Source: Xanthostigma xanthostigma (Eukaryota > Arthropoda > Insecta > Raphidioptera > Raphidiidae). Taken from it: a stretch of DNA of 64,000 bases. A program made the translations under genes and the position numbers. Numbering within the stretch: position 1 is the first letter of the stretch; every line of letters begins with the position of its first letter. The stretch is taken from the NCBI GenBank assembly GCA_963575645.1, contig OY754470.1, forward strand, positions 48,453,201 through 48,517,200. The letters run 5' to 3'. This document shows positions 61,825 to 64,000 of this stretch, piece after piece. The notes under the pieces were generated by a model that was given only the letters and a program-made list of their open reading frames with translations, did not search any database and was not told the DNA's origin.

Positions 61825-62347
61825 TAGGGTTGGGTAACTCAGATCTGAACCGGTTCAAAGAGCCGGCTCCGACAGAAGATCCGTGAGAGCCGGCTCACTT
61901 TTTTATGAGCCGACGGGTCAACGGATCCGCATAACTCAGTGAAACACTTAACACATAGAAGCACTGTCAGCTCAAATGACTCATGCATCATAATATGTCT
62001 GGCTATGGTACACAGACACACTACGCACAGGCGGTTATACAGCTTATTACAATGTTTTACTTAAGTCACAACTATTTAAGGTATTGTATTGCATATTGTA
62101 ATATGCTTTCTGTAACATAGCAAGTAGCAACCTGTAAAACCCCGCCTTATAATATGTGAGTCAGTCACTGGCATAATATTACGTGATATGATTGACTCAA
62201 CTAACTCAGTTGGCTCAGTGGCTCAGTTGACTCGAATAACATATTCAGAACTCGGCTCTTTTTGAACCGGTTCAGGGAGCCGGCTCGCATACGGGATCCA
62301 GATGCAAAGATGCAGATCACTAAAAAGACCCGTTTATCACATCTCTA
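61825..62347. mobile_element. hAT MITE with perfect 8-bp target duplication
   Basis: GTTAATGG at 61817-61824 and at 62348-62355. Termini TAGGGTTGGGTAACT and (reverse complement) TAGAGATGTGATAAAC. Subterminal inverted blocks GAACCGGTTCAAAGAGCCGG and, at the right, TTTTTGAACCGGTTCAGGGA, GCCGGCTCGC, so the AGCCGGCTC word recurs near both ends. 523 bp, noncoding. An internal direct word (GACTCAACTAACTCAGTTGG) adds ACTCAGTTG repeats. Confidence 0.9.
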
Positions 62348-62355
62348 GTTAATGG

Positions 62356-62768
62356 CAACTTAGTTGTTTGGGAACCGTATTCAGCTAATGAAGATGAATT
62401 CGTATAATGGAAAGGAACTATTCATTATTAATAGAGAAAATTAAGAAAATTTATTAATGCAACTTTTTTTAAAAACAATGTTAAAAATATGACGGGTTTG
62501 ATTGGGTCTATCTTTCCTTCGTCATAAATTAAACTAAATGCAGAGCTGACTCCATCAATTTGTCCAGATTTAAGTGTCCTACACCCAAAAAATTACATCT
62601 AACAGCCATTCATCCGATGGGGAAAACACGCAATCATCAGGTATTGTAATATGACTTGTGACTGAGGTTATTCTTATAGAAAAAATTGTGCTGATTCGAT
62701 TCCGACCACTCCCACTTCTGTGTCGATTAGAAGTTATGGCGTTTTTAAGTTTTTGTCAAATATCTATA
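62356..62768. other. Spacer, no gene seen
   Basis: AT-rich to mixed; the 86-codon frame 62658-62918 overlaps the following Helitron and is not supported. Confidence 0.4.
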
Positions 62769-63341
62769 TCTATTCTAATATATAAAGCTGAAGAGTTTGT
62801 TTGTTTGTTTGAACGCGCTAATCTCAGGAACTACTGGTTCAAATTGAATTTTTTTTTGTGGATAGCCCATTTATCGAGGAAGGCTATAGGATATATAAAA
62901 TCAGGCTACGACCATTAGGAGCGCAGCATTAATGAAAAATGTTGCAAAATGTATCTCAAAAATAAGCTTCTATTCAGGTGAAATGCACTAACTAAATATA
63001 CTTATATTAGCGTTGTCAGAATACAACGCCGGTTAGCTCAATCGACTGTCAATATCAGGGACATGGGTTCGAGCCCTACGTTGGGCGAATATATTTTTAT
63101 TTTTTTTTTATTTTCTACATTGCTTTCTTCTAAGACTTACATTTAAATTTATTTAAATTTTATTTAATTAATTAAAAAAAATTATTAGTTTAAAAAAAAA
63201 ACTTTTGAACGGTAACTCCGATCATCATGAAATTTGGACACAACATTCATCTCGGTAAACTTAGATGAATGTGTGTATTACTCAAATTCCTCCCTTCCCC
63301 ATTCGTTCTTTTACACCCGGGAAACCGGACGGGACCGCTAG
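62769..63341 (+). mobile_element. Helitron, family D, plus strand, with tRNA-like segment
   Basis: TC at 62769 (A before it): TCTATTCTAATATATAAAGC, TGAAGAGTTTG, GAACGCGCTAATCTCAGGAA, AGCCCATTTATCGAGGAAGG. The tRNA-like stretch lies at 63028-63087. Then come CGGTAACTCCGATCATCATG, CATTCGTTCTTTTACACCCG and GACGGGACCGCTAG ending at 63341, followed by T. 573 bp. Same element as 10040, 22029 and 24958 in the opposite direction. Confidence 0.85.
63028..63087 (+). other. tRNA-Lys-like segment in a Helitron (decayed)
   Basis: GCCGGTTAGCTCAATCGACT then GTCAATATCAGGGACATGGG, TTCGAGCCCTACGTTGGGCG. The acceptor GTTGGGC and the B box are kept as in tRNA-Lys. About a dozen bases around the D stem and anticodon arm are deleted, so it cannot fold as a tRNA. 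Confidence 0.65.
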
Positions 63342-63728
63342 TTATAAATAAACGCTCGTATTTCTGAAACTAAAAGTGATTCAGGGTTGCGGGTAAAATA
63401 CACTACTACTTTCCATCATACGGATTCCTTATTATTAGCGGATTATAGTTTGCAGACAACTAAGCAAAAAGCAAATATACAAAAAAATAATAGAGTATTT
63501 CCACATATATCATAATATATGAGCCTTAGATCACTCAATTATAAAATAAAGGAAGATCTTGTTTTGATATTGTGTTGGTTATTATATCCAACAATTTATG
63601 GTGAATTTTCATACGATAAGGACGTATAACTATAACAAATAACTTACAGGTGTAGCCACCGTTCGCTACATTGTTAAGAAACACCCATTGTTACATTGCA
63701 TATTAGAAAAATTTATTTCTCAAACAAT
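63342..63728. other. AT-rich spacer
   Basis: No feature recognised. Confidence 0.4.
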
Positions 63729-63801
63729 GTCACCATCGGGATACGAACCCCGAATCTTTCCACTATCGCGGCGGACTGAGTTACATTACTCCACAGTGAC
63801 A
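63729..63801 (-). repeat. tRNA-like sequence, possible SINE head
   Basis: The reverse complement has TGTGGAGTAATGTAACTCAG (A-box-like) and GGGGTTCGTATCCCGATGGT (B-box-like) with the spacing expected for a tRNA-derived Pol III promoter. The anticodon arm does not fold well. No SINE body matching family F follows, so this is a different tRNA-derived piece or a decayed tRNA copy. Confidence 0.4.
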
Positions 63802-64000
63802 CAACAAGATCAATTCCTCATTCTAATATATAGCAATTTTGTAACTGTTTATTTCACATCATGCGAGAGATAATTTTATTTTAGGTAACGCTAGATATGA
63901 ACCTTCACAGAAGTGAGAGTTATAGGTGAATCAAAGATGAAATATGTTTCATTAATTAATTATCAGTCTTAAATCACAGATTTAATTTCTGTTTTATTAA
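63802..64000. other. AT-rich end of window
   Basis: Nothing recognised. Confidence 0.4.

Overview
The window is repeat-dense, AT-rich, non-coding DNA from an animal nucleus, most likely an insect. The evidence is the transposon content: TC...CTAG Helitrons inserted between A and T, a tRNA-derived SINE, 5'-truncated LINEs with ATT tails, PIF/Harbinger, hAT and mariner derivatives, and a BEL/Pao remnant. Several repeats resemble, from memory, families common in Lepidoptera. That placement is an impression and was not checked by a search. I found no complete protein-coding host gene, no operon-like organisation, no CRISPR array and no convincing functional tRNA. Nearly all open frames longer than 60 codons lie inside repeats or AT-rich sequence.

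Layout. 0-5 kb: the right end of repeat family A, a broken BEL/Pao integrase (minus strand), Helitron ends, and a 626-bp deleted hAT element that keeps the C-terminus of its transposase. 5-13 kb: short Helitrons, the nested repeats BC and A, a GC-rich stretch at 8.57-8.76 kb preceded by a TATA box and an insect-type initiator (the best candidate for host gene regulation), a duplicated CACGTG motif, a tRNA-bearing Helitron, and a 751-bp foldback element. 13-21 kb: a Harbinger derivative with an N-terminal transposase fragment, a possible KRBA2/Ginger-like fragment, a SINE, two adjacent LINE 3' ends, and a chimeric A copy. 21-29 kb: further BC, Helitron and SINE copies, then several kb of featureless AT-rich sequence. 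29-36 kb: two opposed copies of a subterminal-repeat family, a split repeat, foldbacks, and a 155-bp tandem array of Helitron 3' ends. 36-44 kb: a TIR element interrupted by an A copy that is flanked by a 78-bp direct repeat, more Helitrons, a Harbinger-like element rich in GCGAGT/AGCTGCT words, and another A copy. 44-55 kb: a SINE split by a LINE, TIR MITEs, a mariner-superfamily relic, and Helitrons. 55-64 kb: a Harbinger fragment, two hAT MITEs with perfect 8-bp target duplications, hairpin MITEs, a small coding-like fragment, and the fourth tRNA-bearing Helitron.

The elements do not form a pathway. What can be read is order of insertion: A into BC, A into the 36.3-kb TIR element, LINE into SINE, foldback into an older repeat at TATA, and hAT and Helitron into two copies of the same older repeat. 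Repeat copies without the insertion, present elsewhere in the window, serve as empty-site controls. Family letters (A, BC, D, E, F, H, I, K, L, M) are my own labels for this window.
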